Shown one piece after another: positions 44,441 through 54,311 of a stretch of DNA of 64,000 bases (its first letter is position 1; the number at the start of each line of letters is the position of its first letter). A program made the position numbers and the translations under genes. Source of the DNA: Pedobacter mucosus (lineage in GTDB: Bacteria > Bacteroidota > Bacteroidia > Sphingobacteriales > Sphingobacteriaceae); NCBI RefSeq assembly GCF_022200785.1, contig NZ_CP087585.1, positions 2,852,001 through 2,916,000 on the forward strand, in the 5' to 3' direction. The notes under the pieces are model-generated. The model had not been told where the DNA came from. It worked only from the letters and a program-made list of their open reading frames with translations, and searched no databases.

Positions 44441-46048
44441 TTAATGTCCGCCTTCAGCAGCAATGTTTTCAATATCAATTCCTTGTTTCTTTAATTCGCC
44501 ACTTACTTTCCAAGCAAAGAAAATTAGATAAGCAAAGCCAATTACTGGAATAATGTAAGAATTATGTATGCCACTGCTATCTGCTAATTCGCCTTGTATT
44601 GGTGGAATAATCGATCCGCCTAATATCATCATAATTAAAAATGAAGAACCTTGAGATGTATATTTCCCTAAACCTGTAATGGCTAAAGCAAAAATTGATG
44701 GCCACATAATTGAACAACACAAACCGCCACTTACAAATGCAAAAATGGCAACATGCCCAGTTGTAAATAGTCCAATTAATACAGCAATTGCGCCTAAAGT
44801 TCCAAAAATAGCAAGTGTTTTAGCTGGTTTTTCCTGACCAATAAAAAACGCGACAACCATTACAGCAATACAAACGGCATAAATATAAAGATTGCCAACA
44901 TCTGTTCCTGTTGCATGATTAACTAGCAAAATGATACCGAATGCGACGAAAGGCACAACAACGGTCAAAATATTTTTAGTGACCTTGGTCAAATTAAAAG
45001 CACTAATTGCCCCAGTCCAACGGCCAATCATCATACTACCCCAATAAAGTGAAATGTAAGGTTTAATATCAGCATCTTTTAATCCACCAAAGTCTGGTAG
45101 CTTCAATAATGCACCTAAGTTACTTTGAATGGTTACTTCTGTGCCAACGTACATAAATATAGCAAGCATTCCCAATACCAATTGAGGATATTGCATAGCG
45201 CCCCAACTTGATGAATTGTTTTTCTTTGAAAAATAGGCGAAAAATAATCCTCCAAGTATAATAACCAAAGAAGAATAAACAAATAGTGAAGAAGCGACCC
45301 CTGTAATTTTAGAAAGCGGTCCGGCAGCAGCAACCATCAAAAATCCAATAATCATAATTACTAAAGGACCTGTTGGTTTGTTACTGGCTTCAATTTTTTC
45401 ATTACTCGTAACATCCGGTAATTTTGATAAGGCAAAGAACACAGCAACTGCCAAAAATAAGCCTGCTAAAATATAATATAAATTATTGATTGAAGAGATA
45501 TCCACCGCTTTGGCGACAGCATCATTAGCAGTACCAAAAAGTACAACACTTACTATAACCGGGCCCATTAAACCACCAAAGTTGTTAACGCCACCAGCAA
45601 GATTTAAACGATGTGAGCCACTTTCTGGAGAGCCTAAAGCAACAACAAATGGATTAGCAGCAGTTTGTTGAAGTGAAAAACCCAAAGCAATAACAAAAAA
45701 AGCAAGTAATATAAAGATAAATGACCCAGAATGTACTGCAGGAATCATCAACAAAGCACCACCTGCTGAAATTATTAGACCGGCTATAATTCCCTTTTTG
45801 TAGCCAATTTTATTTAAAATATCTACTTTACTTGCTTGTGAGGCAAAGTATAAAATCAAAGATCCTATAAAATAACCACCGTAGAATGTAAAATCAATCA
45901 ACTGTGATTCAAACTGAGTTAAGTTGAAATGAGTTTTACAAAAAGGAATAAATATTCCATTTGAGGCGGCAACAAATCCCCAAAAAAAGAATACAGTTAT
46001 AATCGTATATAAAGCTGTACCGTAATTTTTTGTTGTTTCTTTTGTCAT
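44441..46048 (-). CDS. FHS family sugar MFS transporter (fucose permease-like)
   Basis: A 535-residue major facilitator of the fucose/glucose/galactose-H+ symporter family. [41 protein letters not shown] at the N-terminus and [31 protein letters not shown] are clear family segments. It is longer than FucP (438) and has about 14 helices, with extra ones in the middle. Sugar specificity is not determined by the sequence. There are no sugar-catabolic neighbours. Confidence 0.92.
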   Translation of the reverse strand: MTKETTKNYGTALYTIITVFFFWGFVAASNGIFIPFCKTHFNLTQFESQLIDFTFYGGYFIGSLILYFASQASKVDILNKIGYKKGIIAGLIISAGGALLMIPAVHSGSFIFILLAFFVIALGFSLQQTAANPFVVALGSPESGSHRLNLAGGVNNFGGLMGPVIVSVVLFGTANDAVAKAVDISSINNLYYILAGLFLAVAVFFALSKLPDVTSNEKIEASNKPTGPLVIMIIGFLMVAAAGPLSKITGVASSLFVYSSLVIILGGLFFAYFSKKNNSSSWGAMQYPQLVLGMLAIFMYVGTEVTIQSNLGALLKLPDFGGLKDADIKPYISLYWGSMMIGRWTGAISAFNLTKVTKNILTVVVPFVAFGIILLVNHATGTDVGNLYIYAVCIAVMVVAFFIGQEKPAKTLAIFGTLGAIAVLIGLFTTGHVAIFAFVSGGLCCSIMWPSIFALAITGLGKYTSQGSSFLIMMILGGSIIPPIQGELADSSGIHNSYIIPVIGFAYLIFFAWKVSGELKKQGIDIENIAAEGGH

Positions 46049-46198
46049 TTTATATTAATTGGGCTTTAGTTTTAATGGGGCTAAACTTAAATAAAAAAAA
46101 ATTAAAAAAGAGTAACTTTTATACAACTGCACAACAAAATAAATGTTAGGTATTTAGCTATAAAATTGCATATTCGCATATTATAAACAATACAATGC

Positions 46199-46825
46199 AT
46201 GTTTGAAGCCATATTATTAGGTATAGGGGCAGGGATTATTTCGTCGTTTTTAACAGGTCCGGTATTTTTTGCAATGATAAAAACCAGTATTGAGAAAGGC
46301 TTTAAAGCCGGCTTTTCTTTAGCTATTGGGGTAATTATTAGTGACGTTGTATTAATTGGTATAGTTCTTTTTGGTAGTCAGTTTTTCGATTATAAAGCAG
46401 ACTTCGATAAATATGTTGGCATTCTTGGCGGCATATTTCTATTTGCCGTTGGCATTTATTATTTAGTTTCTAAAATTTCTATTCATTATAAAACCGATGC
46501 TTTGCAAAAAGTAAGTAAACGCGGTTATTTAATTAAAGGATTTTTCATGTGCATTCTTACACCTTCTACTTTAATGTTTTGGATTATTGTAAGCGGAATT
46601 ATTTCTGTAAAATTAAATAATATGCTTAATGAAAAGTTAGTTTGCTTTTTTATTGCAATGACAACGCAACTTAGTATAGATGCTGCAAAAAGCTATTACT
46701 CTAGCAAATTACGTTACAAAATTAAAGAGGATGCGCTCAGGAAATTAAACAAAATTGCAGGTGTGATCATCATCATCTTCGCCTTTTGGTTAATTATCAA
46801 AACTTATTTTAAGTTTTATGCTTAA
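46199..46825 (+). CDS. LysE/RhtB family amino acid exporter
   Basis: A 208-residue membrane protein with six hydrophobic segments. The first, GIGAGIISSFLTGPVFFAMIKTSIEKGFKAGFSLAIGVIISD, has the Gly-Pro helix and following GxxxG region of the LysE family. MCILTPSTLMFWIIVSG corresponds to the conserved NP(K)xxxF region of helix 4, here with TPSTLMFW. The exported compound is unknown. It stands alone. Confidence 0.85.
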   Translation: MFEAILLGIGAGIISSFLTGPVFFAMIKTSIEKGFKAGFSLAIGVIISDVVLIGIVLFGSQFFDYKADFDKYVGILGGIFLFAVGIYYLVSKISIHYKTDALQKVSKRGYLIKGFFMCILTPSTLMFWIIVSGIISVKLNNMLNEKLVCFFIAMTTQLSIDAAKSYYSSKLRYKIKEDALRKLNKIAGVIIIIFAFWLIIKTYFKFYA

Positions 46826-46878
46826 ATATTCATCCCGAAATCTAAACGTTGAGAACACATAATAGTAGTACAATCTAC

Positions 46879-46968
46879 TCCACCTAAACCCAAACAAAGC
46901 GATATCCGCTTGGCTTTTTCTGCCTAAAGGTTTAGTGGAATCTGGGGTTGCTTGATCTTATAATCAAG
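46879..46968. repeat. Structured intergenic element downstream of the LysE gene
   Basis: CCACCTAAACC (46880-46890) and GGTTTAGTGG (46929-46938) can pair around a loop that holds a smaller AGCG...CGCT stem, and CTTGAT/ATCAAG (46951-46956, 46963-46968) forms another. The start CCACCTAAACCC is shared with the elements at 2912 and 3241, so it may be related. Confidence 0.5.
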
Positions 46969-47050
46969 TAGTTGGTTTCCGGAATAAAACATAATGCTGA
47001 TAATGGAATAGCTATAAGAACGGCGAAATTAAAAAATGCTATAACAAAAA

Positions 47051-47073
47051 AGTCGTAGCATAATGCTACGACT
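47051..47073 (-). terminator. Terminator of the PurF-like gene
   Basis: AGTCGTAGCAT/ATGCTACGACT is a perfect 11-bp inverted repeat followed by TTTTTTG on the minus strand. Confidence 0.85.
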
Positions 47074-47108
47074 AAATATATTAAAAATTTTTTTTAGGTG
47101 TTGAAACC

Positions 47109-49010
47109 CTAATAAGCCCTTTGATTATTTCCTTCTTTCCAATTAACAAAGGCTTTATTTACCACTTTATTACCTCCTGGCGTTGGATATTTTCCTGAGA
47201 AATACCAATCACCTTTATTTTTAGGGCAAGCGCTATGTAAATTTTCTAAGCTTTGATAAATCACTTCAACTTCTGCTACCGTTCCTTTTGGTGTTATAAT
47301 TTGAGCAATTTTCGCAGAGATTTCTTCTGGTGTAAATGGCTTATAAATCTCTTTAACGTGATTAATAATTTCTTCTTTCGGCAATAACAGAGAGGCTTTA
47401 CATTTCGTATAAACATCTTCAATTACCTGCCATAATCCGCGTTCTGTTAGCAATTGAATAGCAGCATCAAAAGCCACAAACTGCCCCATTCTGCTCATAT
47501 CTATACCATAACAATCAGGATAACGGATTTGTGGAGCACTTGAAACAATGATAATTTTTTTAGGGTGAAGACGATCTACAATCTTGATAATACTTTGTTT
47601 AAGTGTAGTACCGCGAACAATGGAATCATCTAAAGCAACTAATGTGTCTTGATGATTTTTGATAATACCATAAGTAGTATCGTAAATATGTGCTACCATT
47701 TCTCCACGATCTGCATCTTGAGTAATGAAAGTACGCAGCTTCACATCTTTAACTGCAAGCTTTTCGACTCTTGGTGTCATCGAAAGCAATTCATCCAATT
47801 CTTTATCAGTCAACTCTTCCTTTTTATTTAAAAGAACATCTTTCTGATGATTCCGAACGTATTGATTTATCCCGTCTACCATTCCAAAAAATGCTACTTC
47901 AGCAGTATTTGGGATAAATGAAAATACGGTATTCTTTAAATCATGTCCAACGGCTTTTAATATTTGATCACAAAGCAAACGGCCTAATTGTTTACGTTCT
48001 TGATAAATTTCAACATCACTTCCCTTAGAGAAATAAATACGTTCAAAAGAACACGATAATCTTTCAGTTGGCTTACTAAACTGCTCCATGCTCACTTCAC
48101 CATTTTTCTTGATGATTAAAGCATGACCTGGATCTATTTCCTTTACATCTTTAAACTGAATATTAAAAGCAGTTTGTAAAGCTGGTCTTTCTGAAGCTGC
48201 AACAACAATTTCATCATCATAATAATAATATGCAGGGCGAATACCTGCCGGATCTCTCATTATAAACGAATCGCCATTACCAACCATTCCACAAATTGAA
48301 TAACCACCATCCCAGGTTTTGGCCGAACGACGCAAAATATTGGCGATATTTAAATTATCAGCGATTTTGTGGGTGATGGAAATATTGTCGTGCCCTTCTT
48401 TTTTGTATGTATCAAAAAGCTCTTGATTTTCATCATCCAGGAAGTGACCAATTTTTTCGAGAACAGTTACAGTATCAGCCTTCTCTTTTGGATGTTGTCC
48501 TAACTCATACAATTGCTCTAATAATTCATCAACATTCGTCATGTTGAAATTACCTGCAATTACCAAATTACGAGTCATCCAGTTATTTTGCCTTAAAAAA
48601 GGATGGCAGTTTTCGATACTATTTTTACCATGTGTACCATAACGCAAATGGCCCATTAACACCTCGCCAATAAAGCTGACGTTGTTTTTAAGCCATTCTG
48701 TATCCTGCATTAATTCAGGTGTGTTTTCTTGAATATCTACAAATTTATTTTGAACGTATTCAAAAATATCTGCAACAGCATTCGACGCCATGCTTCGATA
48801 CCGGCTAATATACCTGCTTCCAGGCTTCATATCTAACTTAATGGTTGCAATACCTGCGCCATCTTGGCCTCGGTTATGTTGCTTTTCCATTAAAAGATAT
48901 AGTTTATTAAGGCCGTAAAGCGCAGTGCCGTACTTTTGCTGATAATAAGAAAGTGGTTTTAACAGGCGAATAAAAGCGATTCCGCATTCGTGTTTTATCT
49001 GATCACTCAT
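47109..49010 (-). CDS. PurF-type amidophosphoribosyltransferase family protein
   Basis: A 633-residue class II glutamine amidotransferase fused to a phosphoribosyltransferase domain. The ATG at 49010 gives MSDQIKHECGIAF, so the catalytic Cys is residue 9 and must be exposed by processing. Amidotransferase features are KQHNRGQDGAGIA and GHLRYGTHG; the PRPP site is LVALDDSIVRGTTLKQSI. It should make 5-phosphoribosylamine in purine synthesis. The chain is about 130 residues longer than typical PurF, with insertions in the N-terminal domain, a form I associate with Bacteroidota. TAACTTTG (complement 49029-49036) is a -7 candidate. Confidence 0.85.
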   Translation of the reverse strand: MSDQIKHECGIAFIRLLKPLSYYQQKYGTALYGLNKLYLLMEKQHNRGQDGAGIATIKLDMKPGSRYISRYRSMASNAVADIFEYVQNKFVDIQENTPELMQDTEWLKNNVSFIGEVLMGHLRYGTHGKNSIENCHPFLRQNNWMTRNLVIAGNFNMTNVDELLEQLYELGQHPKEKADTVTVLEKIGHFLDDENQELFDTYKKEGHDNISITHKIADNLNIANILRRSAKTWDGGYSICGMVGNGDSFIMRDPAGIRPAYYYYDDEIVVAASERPALQTAFNIQFKDVKEIDPGHALIIKKNGEVSMEQFSKPTERLSCSFERIYFSKGSDVEIYQERKQLGRLLCDQILKAVGHDLKNTVFSFIPNTAEVAFFGMVDGINQYVRNHQKDVLLNKKEELTDKELDELLSMTPRVEKLAVKDVKLRTFITQDADRGEMVAHIYDTTYGIIKNHQDTLVALDDSIVRGTTLKQSIIKIVDRLHPKKIIIVSSAPQIRYPDCYGIDMSRMGQFVAFDAAIQLLTERGLWQVIEDVYTKCKASLLLPKEEIINHVKEIYKPFTPEEISAKIAQIITPKGTVAEVEVIYQSLENLHSACPKNKGDWYFSGKYPTPGGNKVVNKAFVNWKEGNNQRAY

Positions 49011-49217
49011 GGTATGGGTTTGAAAGCGCAAAGTTATCTTTTTAACCCATTACAACCTAAACAAAAAAGTTTCTTTTTGTAACGATGAGGTTGATGTGAC
49101 AGACCTTGTTTTTAAAAGAAATAGCCATGATTTGTTATATATAAAATGGCCCTTGTCTTTAAAACCTTTTACGTCTAAGCTAAATTTAACAAATTTAATG
49201 GACGTAAAAATTAAAAT

Positions 49218-50036
49218 TTACATCTTTAGCGATGCTAACTTTTTACCAAAAAATATTGAAGCATGTTCATCAAAGACAATAGGATCTCCACTGGTATAAA
49301 AAGATTTTTGTTTTTCTCTTCCTAAGTTCATTTCCATCTCTGGATGCCTTTGTAAATAGTTAACTAAACTTTTAGCAACAATATCGCCTTGCGTTAAAAT
49401 GTTTATATAATCAGGAAAAACTGCTTTTAATTTTGGCAATAATAGTGGGTAATGAGTACATGCCAATAAAACACAATCAATATCTTTAGATTGAGCCAAT
49501 AAGGCATCGCAATATTCTTTAACAAAAAAATCTGCACCATTTTGCAAATGTTCATTGTTCTCAATAATAGGAACCCACATTGGGCAGCTTTGCTGATAAA
49601 CACTAATATTGGGGTAAAACTTTTTTATTTCCAATAGATACGATTCTGAATTTACCGTTCCTCTGGTTCCCATTACGCCAACTTTATTTGTATCAGTATA
49701 GGTGTTAATCACTTCGGCAGTTGGGCGGATTACTCCTAGCACCCTCCTACCCGGATACTTTGTTGGCAAATCTTTCTGTTGGATGGTTCTTAATGCCTTA
49801 GCAGATGCTGTATTACAAGCAAGTATTACCAAGTTACAGCCTTTATCAAAAAGCCATTCTACACATTCTAGTGTGTATTTATATATTGTTTCAAAAGAAT
49901 GATCGCCATAGGGAGAACGGGCATTATCACCCAGATAAATATAATTGTATTGCGGAAGTTGCTCAGCGATAGATTTGAAAACGGTTAAACCTCCATAACC
50001 TGAATCGAAAATACCTATTGGTGATGAATTTTGCAT
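49218..50036 (-). CDS. murI: Glutamate racemase
   Basis: A 272-residue enzyme that makes D-glutamate for peptidoglycan. Both catalytic cysteines are in conserved contexts: LVILACNTASAKAL and VLLACTHYPLLLPKL. The N-terminal IGIFDSGYGGLTVFKSI and YLGDNARSPYG complete the family signature. It lies at the end of the envelope cluster but is separated from ompH by a terminator and a 315-bp spacer, so it is probably expressed on its own. Confidence 0.95.
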   Translation of the reverse strand: MQNSSPIGIFDSGYGGLTVFKSIAEQLPQYNYIYLGDNARSPYGDHSFETIYKYTLECVEWLFDKGCNLVILACNTASAKALRTIQQKDLPTKYPGRRVLGVIRPTAEVINTYTDTNKVGVMGTRGTVNSESYLLEIKKFYPNISVYQQSCPMWVPIIENNEHLQNGADFFVKEYCDALLAQSKDIDCVLLACTHYPLLLPKLKAVFPDYINILTQGDIVAKSLVNYLQRHPEMEMNLGREKQKSFYTSGDPIVFDEHASIFFGKKLASLKM

Positions 50037-50271
50037 TGGAATAATTTATAAAATTGCTTTTCTTTTGATAACGTGAATGATAAGGAAAACAGGGCCTGTG
50101 CTTCTCGGTTTCGAAAGCCCCGCCATCCACTTTATGCTCCCAAAGAAAAATCGGGATCATGTTCGTTACTGTCAGGTTTATTTAAATTAGCGAACCTTAC
50201 TATGTTAACCATAAATGCAAATCATTTATAATAAATTGTTGCGCTACAATATAAATCTTTAAAACAAAAAA
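50037..50271. repeat. Intergenic element upstream of murI
   Basis: Within this spacer a stretch at about 50088-50180 is richer in GC than the surroundings (AGGGCCTGTGC, AAGCCCCGCCATCC, AAATCGGGATC). It codes for nothing recognisable and resembles the kind of scattered intergenic repeat seen elsewhere in the window. No clear murI promoter is visible. Confidence 0.4.
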
Positions 50272-50298
50272 ACGAGATTAAGTTAAACTTAATCTCGT
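50272..50298 (-). terminator. Terminator of the bamA-ompH operon
   Basis: ACGAGATTAAGTT (50272-50284) and AACTTAATCTCGT (50286-50298) form a perfect stem followed by TTTTTTTGTTTT on the minus strand. Confidence 0.9.
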
Positions 50299-50351
50299 CT
50301 GTATTTCTTATATAGTCAGAAAACTCACGCTTTCAAACTAAAAGATTCAAA

Positions 50352-50930
50352 CTATTTTTTAGGAGCTGGAGCTTTTGTAGCAGTAGCAGTAATACCTAAT
50401 TTAGTTTTAACTGCGCCAGTAATGTCATCGCCACCTTCCCAGAAAACTAGGTTATTGCCACCTTGGCCATTTGCGATATCAAAAACATAAGCTAAACCTT
50501 TTTCTTTAGCTACAGCAGAAATTGCAGTTGCAACTTTTGCTTGGATTGGCTGGAACAATTCACCTTGTCTAGTACCTATATCTTGTGAAGCTTTTGTACG
50601 AGCATCAGTAATACGTTTTTCAAGATCTTGCAATTCCTGACCAGCAACTTGCAATTCTTTACCTACTGCTTCCTTATTAGCTTCGCTTAAGGTTTTCTCT
50701 TTAGCTTGTGCTGCTGCCAATTTAGTTTGATATTCTTTGATCATTGCATCAATATCAGCTTGCTTTTGTTTACCTAAAGTTTCTAATGTACCTTGAGCAG
50801 TTTTAGCTTCAGGCAAAAGTGAAAATACTTCTTCAGAATTGATATGACCTAATTTTTGTTGTGCACTTGCCATATTCGCTGTAAACAATAAACCTGCCGC
50901 TACAAAGAATACGTTAATTAACTTTCTCAT
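50352..50930 (-). CDS. OmpH/Skp family periplasmic chaperone (copy 2)
   Basis: A 192-residue Skp-like chaperone that holds unfolded outer membrane proteins for the BAM machinery. A signal peptide ends in MASAQ. QKLGHINSEEVFSLLPEA at the start, a long coiled coil (about 45-140) rich in Lys, Ala and Gln, and KGLAYVFDIANGQGG with the final beta hairpin define the family. A Lys/Ala/Pro tail (ATKAPAPKK) follows. It lies 56 bp after its paralogue in the bamA operon. Confidence 0.93.
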   Translation of the reverse strand: MRKLINVFFVAAGLLFTANMASAQQKLGHINSEEVFSLLPEAKTAQGTLETLGKQKQADIDAMIKEYQTKLAAAQAKEKTLSEANKEAVGKELQVAGQELQDLEKRITDARTKASQDIGTRQGELFQPIQAKVATAISAVAKEKGLAYVFDIANGQGGNNLVFWEGGDDITGAVKTKLGITATATKAPAPKK

Positions 50931-50986
50931 TTTTCTATTTTACTTTATTTTTTAATTGTTTTTCTAAAAATCAAGGGGCGAATATA

Positions 50987-51517
50987 CTAATTATTTACAG
51001 TCCCTGGCTTGTAACCTAATTTTACAATTACATCATTACTAACATCGTAACTGCTGCTTGCATAAATCATCATGGTTGCTTCACTACTCTTATCAAAGAT
51101 AAAATCCAAATATTTAGCTTTAGCAATTTGCTTAATTACATCAGCAACTTTATCTTGAATAGGTTTGATTAATTTCGCCCGGCTTTGAAAAAGATCTCCA
51201 TCTGGTCCAAATTTTTGGCGTTGAAATTCTTTCGCAGCTTTTTCTTTTTCGATTATTTCGTTTTCACGACGTTTACGCATATCATCTGTTAATAAAACCT
51301 GATCTGCCTGATAAGCTTTATACATTCTGTCGATTTCAGAAAAGTTCTGATCAACTTGCTGCTGCCATTGTTTGGATGCGACGTCCAATTGGCTTAATGC
51401 CGATTTATATTCGGGCATATGTTTTAAAATATACTCGGTATCAACATAAGCAAATTTTTGGGCGAAAGCACCAAATGTTGTACAAAGTAAAAACGTGATA
51501 AGAAGGTACTTTTTCAT
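50987..51517 (-). CDS. OmpH/Skp family periplasmic chaperone (copy 1)
   Basis: A 176-residue Skp-like chaperone with a signal peptide ending GAFAQ. FAYVDTEYILKHMPEYKSAL, a coiled coil (about 45-130) with LLTDDMRKRRENEIIEKEKAAKEFQRQKFGPDGDLF, and AKYLDFIFDKSSEATMMIYA are family features. It lies 99 bp after bamA and before the second copy; paired ompH genes after bamA are common in Bacteroidota. Confidence 0.93.
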   Translation of the reverse strand: MKKYLLITFLLCTTFGAFAQKFAYVDTEYILKHMPEYKSALSQLDVASKQWQQQVDQNFSEIDRMYKAYQADQVLLTDDMRKRRENEIIEKEKAAKEFQRQKFGPDGDLFQSRAKLIKPIQDKVADVIKQIAKAKYLDFIFDKSSEATMMIYASSSYDVSNDVIVKLGYKPGTVNN

Positions 51518-51616
51518 TTGTGTGTGTTTTAAAATATTAATAATAACCTAAGCTTTCTTTAAACTCATCTTAATATGATTTATTGCATATTAAGATGAAT
51601 TTTTATTTTTTATCAA

Positions 51617-54160
51617 TTAAAATCCACCAAGTTGTTGTGCTATACTAAAGTGGAATTGACCTTTATTAGCATCTGGCAATCCAGGTATCGCATCAAAACC
51701 ATATCCATAATCAATTCCTAATAAACCGAAAATAGGTAAGAAAATCCTGGCACCAACACCAACTGATCTTCTAATGTTAAATGGATTAAAATCGTTGAAG
51801 TTATTCCAGGTATTACCACCTTCGGCAAAAGCTAAAATAAATGCTGTTGCTTGTTGACTTTTAATTACTGGATAACGTGCTTCTAAAACGTACTTGGTAT
51901 AAATTGGGCTACCTGATTGTTGTGCAATTGTCGGGTTCGATCCTACCGGGATAACCGTATTATTTGCATAACCACGCATCGCGATTAATTCAGATCCTTG
52001 TAAGAAATCAAATCCTTGCATACCGTCACCACCCAGTTTAAAACGCTCAAACGCTGATTGCCCTACTGCTTTATTGTATTCTCCTAAGAAACCAAATTGA
52101 GCTTGTGCCTTAACAACCAACTGACCAATAATACGCTGATACCATTGTGAATCAAATTTCCATTTATGGTATTCTGTGAAACGATATTTGTCTTTATCAG
52201 ATGCAGTAGCATAATTCACCTTGTTAAATAGTGAATATGGTGGCGTTGCCTGAATTGTAAAACGAATAAACGAACCTGATACAGGATAAATTGGAGAATC
52301 CCTAGAATCACGACTTATCTCTTGTGACAAGTTTAAATTGTATGAAGTACCTGTGCTAAACAAATATCCGGTATAGTTATTTAAAATATATTGTTGCAAA
52401 TTAACTGCATGGCTTAATTGAAAATAATTATCCGGCCAGTTTAATCTTCTACCTAAACTTACGGTAACTCCATTCAAACGGATTTTTTGATAAGATGCAC
52501 TTGCTTCATCATAACCATTAGATTGTAGTGATGTAAAAGCACTCACCCCAAAACTTACTGGCTTTTCTCCACCAAACCAAGGTTGAGAGAAAGAGAAACT
52601 ATAGGATTGATAATATTTTCCATTCGTTTGTCCACGTAAACTTAATTTTTGTCCGTCTCCTTTTGGTAAAGGCTTATAAGCACTCAAATTAAATAAATTA
52701 CGTAACGAGAAGTTGTTAAAAGTTAAACCCAACGTTCCGATGATACGGCCACCACCAAAACCACCTGATAATTCAATTTGATCTGAAGGTTTTTCTTCAA
52801 CAGCATATTCAATATCTACTGTACCATCTGCTGGATTTGGGTGAGGATTAGGAACCGTTTTAGATTCATCAAAGTTACCTAATTGGCCAATTTCACGAAT
52901 GGTTCTGATTAAATCACTTTTATTAAATTTCTGACCAGGTTTGGTACGAATCTCGCGAAGTACAACCTTATCATTTGTAATTGTATTTCCTTTTAAAGTA
53001 ATGCGGTTGTTAGTATACTGCGGTCCTTCATACATGCGCATTTCCACATCCACAGTATCGCCATAAATTTTGGTTTGAACAGGATCAATATTAAATGTTA
53101 AGTAACCATTATCAGTATACATACTGTTAATATCACCACCATTTTCACCACCGCCATTAAGCTTTTTATTTAACTTTTCTTCGCTAAAAATATCTCCTTT
53201 TTGGATGGTCAAAACTTTATTTAAAATACTATCTGCATAAATTGCATTTCCGGCCCAAGTAATTTTACCAAAATAGTATTTCTTACCCTCATAAAGATCC
53301 ATTTTAATGTTGACCTTTTTACGGTTATATTGATAAATGCTATCTTTTAATAACTCCGCATCACGATAACCTTTATCATGCATTTTGGCAATCATTTTCA
53401 CTTTATTTTCTTCGTATTTTTCTTTCGCAAATTTTCCTGATCCCCAAAAACGATACCAGGCAAACTGTTTCGGACTTTTAAGATATTTTCTCAGCTTTGC
53501 TGATTTAAAATCTTTATTACCCGTAAAATCTATGTGTTGAACTTTTACCCGATGACCTTTATCAATAATGGTTTCCAAAACCACACTATTCTCTGCATTC
53601 GGATCTTTACGCGTTTTATATTCAATTTTGGTAAAGAAATATCCCTTATCTAACAGGTATTTTTTTACGATAGCAGAAGTAGTATTATATAAGTTATCGT
53701 TTACAATTTTGCCTGTTTTATCGTTAAGTTTTTCTTGGATAGCTGTTTTTTCTGATTTACGAACACCTTTTAAATCTATCGAGCTTAAACGAGGGCGTTC
53801 AACTACTTCAATTTCAAAATAAACAGAATCGCCAACAAATTTTTCTATGTTAATTTTAACATCGTCAAACAATCCTTGCCCCCAAAGTGTCTTAATAGCA
53901 TCGGATGTTGCTTCTCCGGGTAAAACAACCTTATCACCTTTGGTAAGTTTAGATAACGTGATTAATACTTCTTTATCTAAATATTGTGTTCCTGATACTG
54001 TAGTGCCACCGATGATAAATTCTTTAGGACTGAAATAATCTAGATCTAAGCCACCAACCTTTAAAGATGGAGTTGCTTGCGCTTGACCTTGAGGACGTAT
54101 TTGAGCAAAGGCCGGAGCAGCTAAAACTAATAGTATTAAAACTTGAAATATTCTTTTCAT
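51617..54160 (-). CDS. bamA: Outer membrane protein assembly factor BamA
   Basis: An 847-residue Omp85 protein, the barrel of the BAM complex. A signal peptide (MKRIFQVLILLVLAAPAFAQ) is followed by POTRA domains (about 40-430, with KVVLPGEATSDAIKTLWGQGLFDDV, VKVQHIDFTGN and KPGQKFNKSDLIRTIREIG) and a 16-strand barrel. ARYPVIKS, EGGNTWNNF, SVGVGARIFLPIFGLLGIDYGYGFD and a C-terminal Phe (QLGGF) fit the family. The ATG at 54160 is preferred over GTG at 54187 because the signal peptide begins there. It precedes two skp-like genes. Confidence 0.95.
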   Translation of the reverse strand: MKRIFQVLILLVLAAPAFAQIRPQGQAQATPSLKVGGLDLDYFSPKEFIIGGTTVSGTQYLDKEVLITLSKLTKGDKVVLPGEATSDAIKTLWGQGLFDDVKINIEKFVGDSVYFEIEVVERPRLSSIDLKGVRKSEKTAIQEKLNDKTGKIVNDNLYNTTSAIVKKYLLDKGYFFTKIEYKTRKDPNAENSVVLETIIDKGHRVKVQHIDFTGNKDFKSAKLRKYLKSPKQFAWYRFWGSGKFAKEKYEENKVKMIAKMHDKGYRDAELLKDSIYQYNRKKVNIKMDLYEGKKYYFGKITWAGNAIYADSILNKVLTIQKGDIFSEEKLNKKLNGGGENGGDINSMYTDNGYLTFNIDPVQTKIYGDTVDVEMRMYEGPQYTNNRITLKGNTITNDKVVLREIRTKPGQKFNKSDLIRTIREIGQLGNFDESKTVPNPHPNPADGTVDIEYAVEEKPSDQIELSGGFGGGRIIGTLGLTFNNFSLRNLFNLSAYKPLPKGDGQKLSLRGQTNGKYYQSYSFSFSQPWFGGEKPVSFGVSAFTSLQSNGYDEASASYQKIRLNGVTVSLGRRLNWPDNYFQLSHAVNLQQYILNNYTGYLFSTGTSYNLNLSQEISRDSRDSPIYPVSGSFIRFTIQATPPYSLFNKVNYATASDKDKYRFTEYHKWKFDSQWYQRIIGQLVVKAQAQFGFLGEYNKAVGQSAFERFKLGGDGMQGFDFLQGSELIAMRGYANNTVIPVGSNPTIAQQSGSPIYTKYVLEARYPVIKSQQATAFILAFAEGGNTWNNFNDFNPFNIRRSVGVGARIFLPIFGLLGIDYGYGFDAIPGLPDANKGQFHFSIAQQLGGF

Positions 54161-54311
54161 TAAAATAATTTGTTCGTTAATGGCCACGAAGGTAACAATG
54201 TTTTATAAAGCAAATTTACTTTATTGTATTTTCCCTACAATGGTTTCATTTATCGTATAAAAGTGGTGCTAAGTTAATTTAAACCCTTGTTAAAAAGTGT
54301 TAAAAGAAAAA

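Noticed and set aside
49096..49299. 67-codon plus-strand frame beside murI
   Set aside because: It overlaps the murI 3' end on the other strand and shows no family likeness or promoter.
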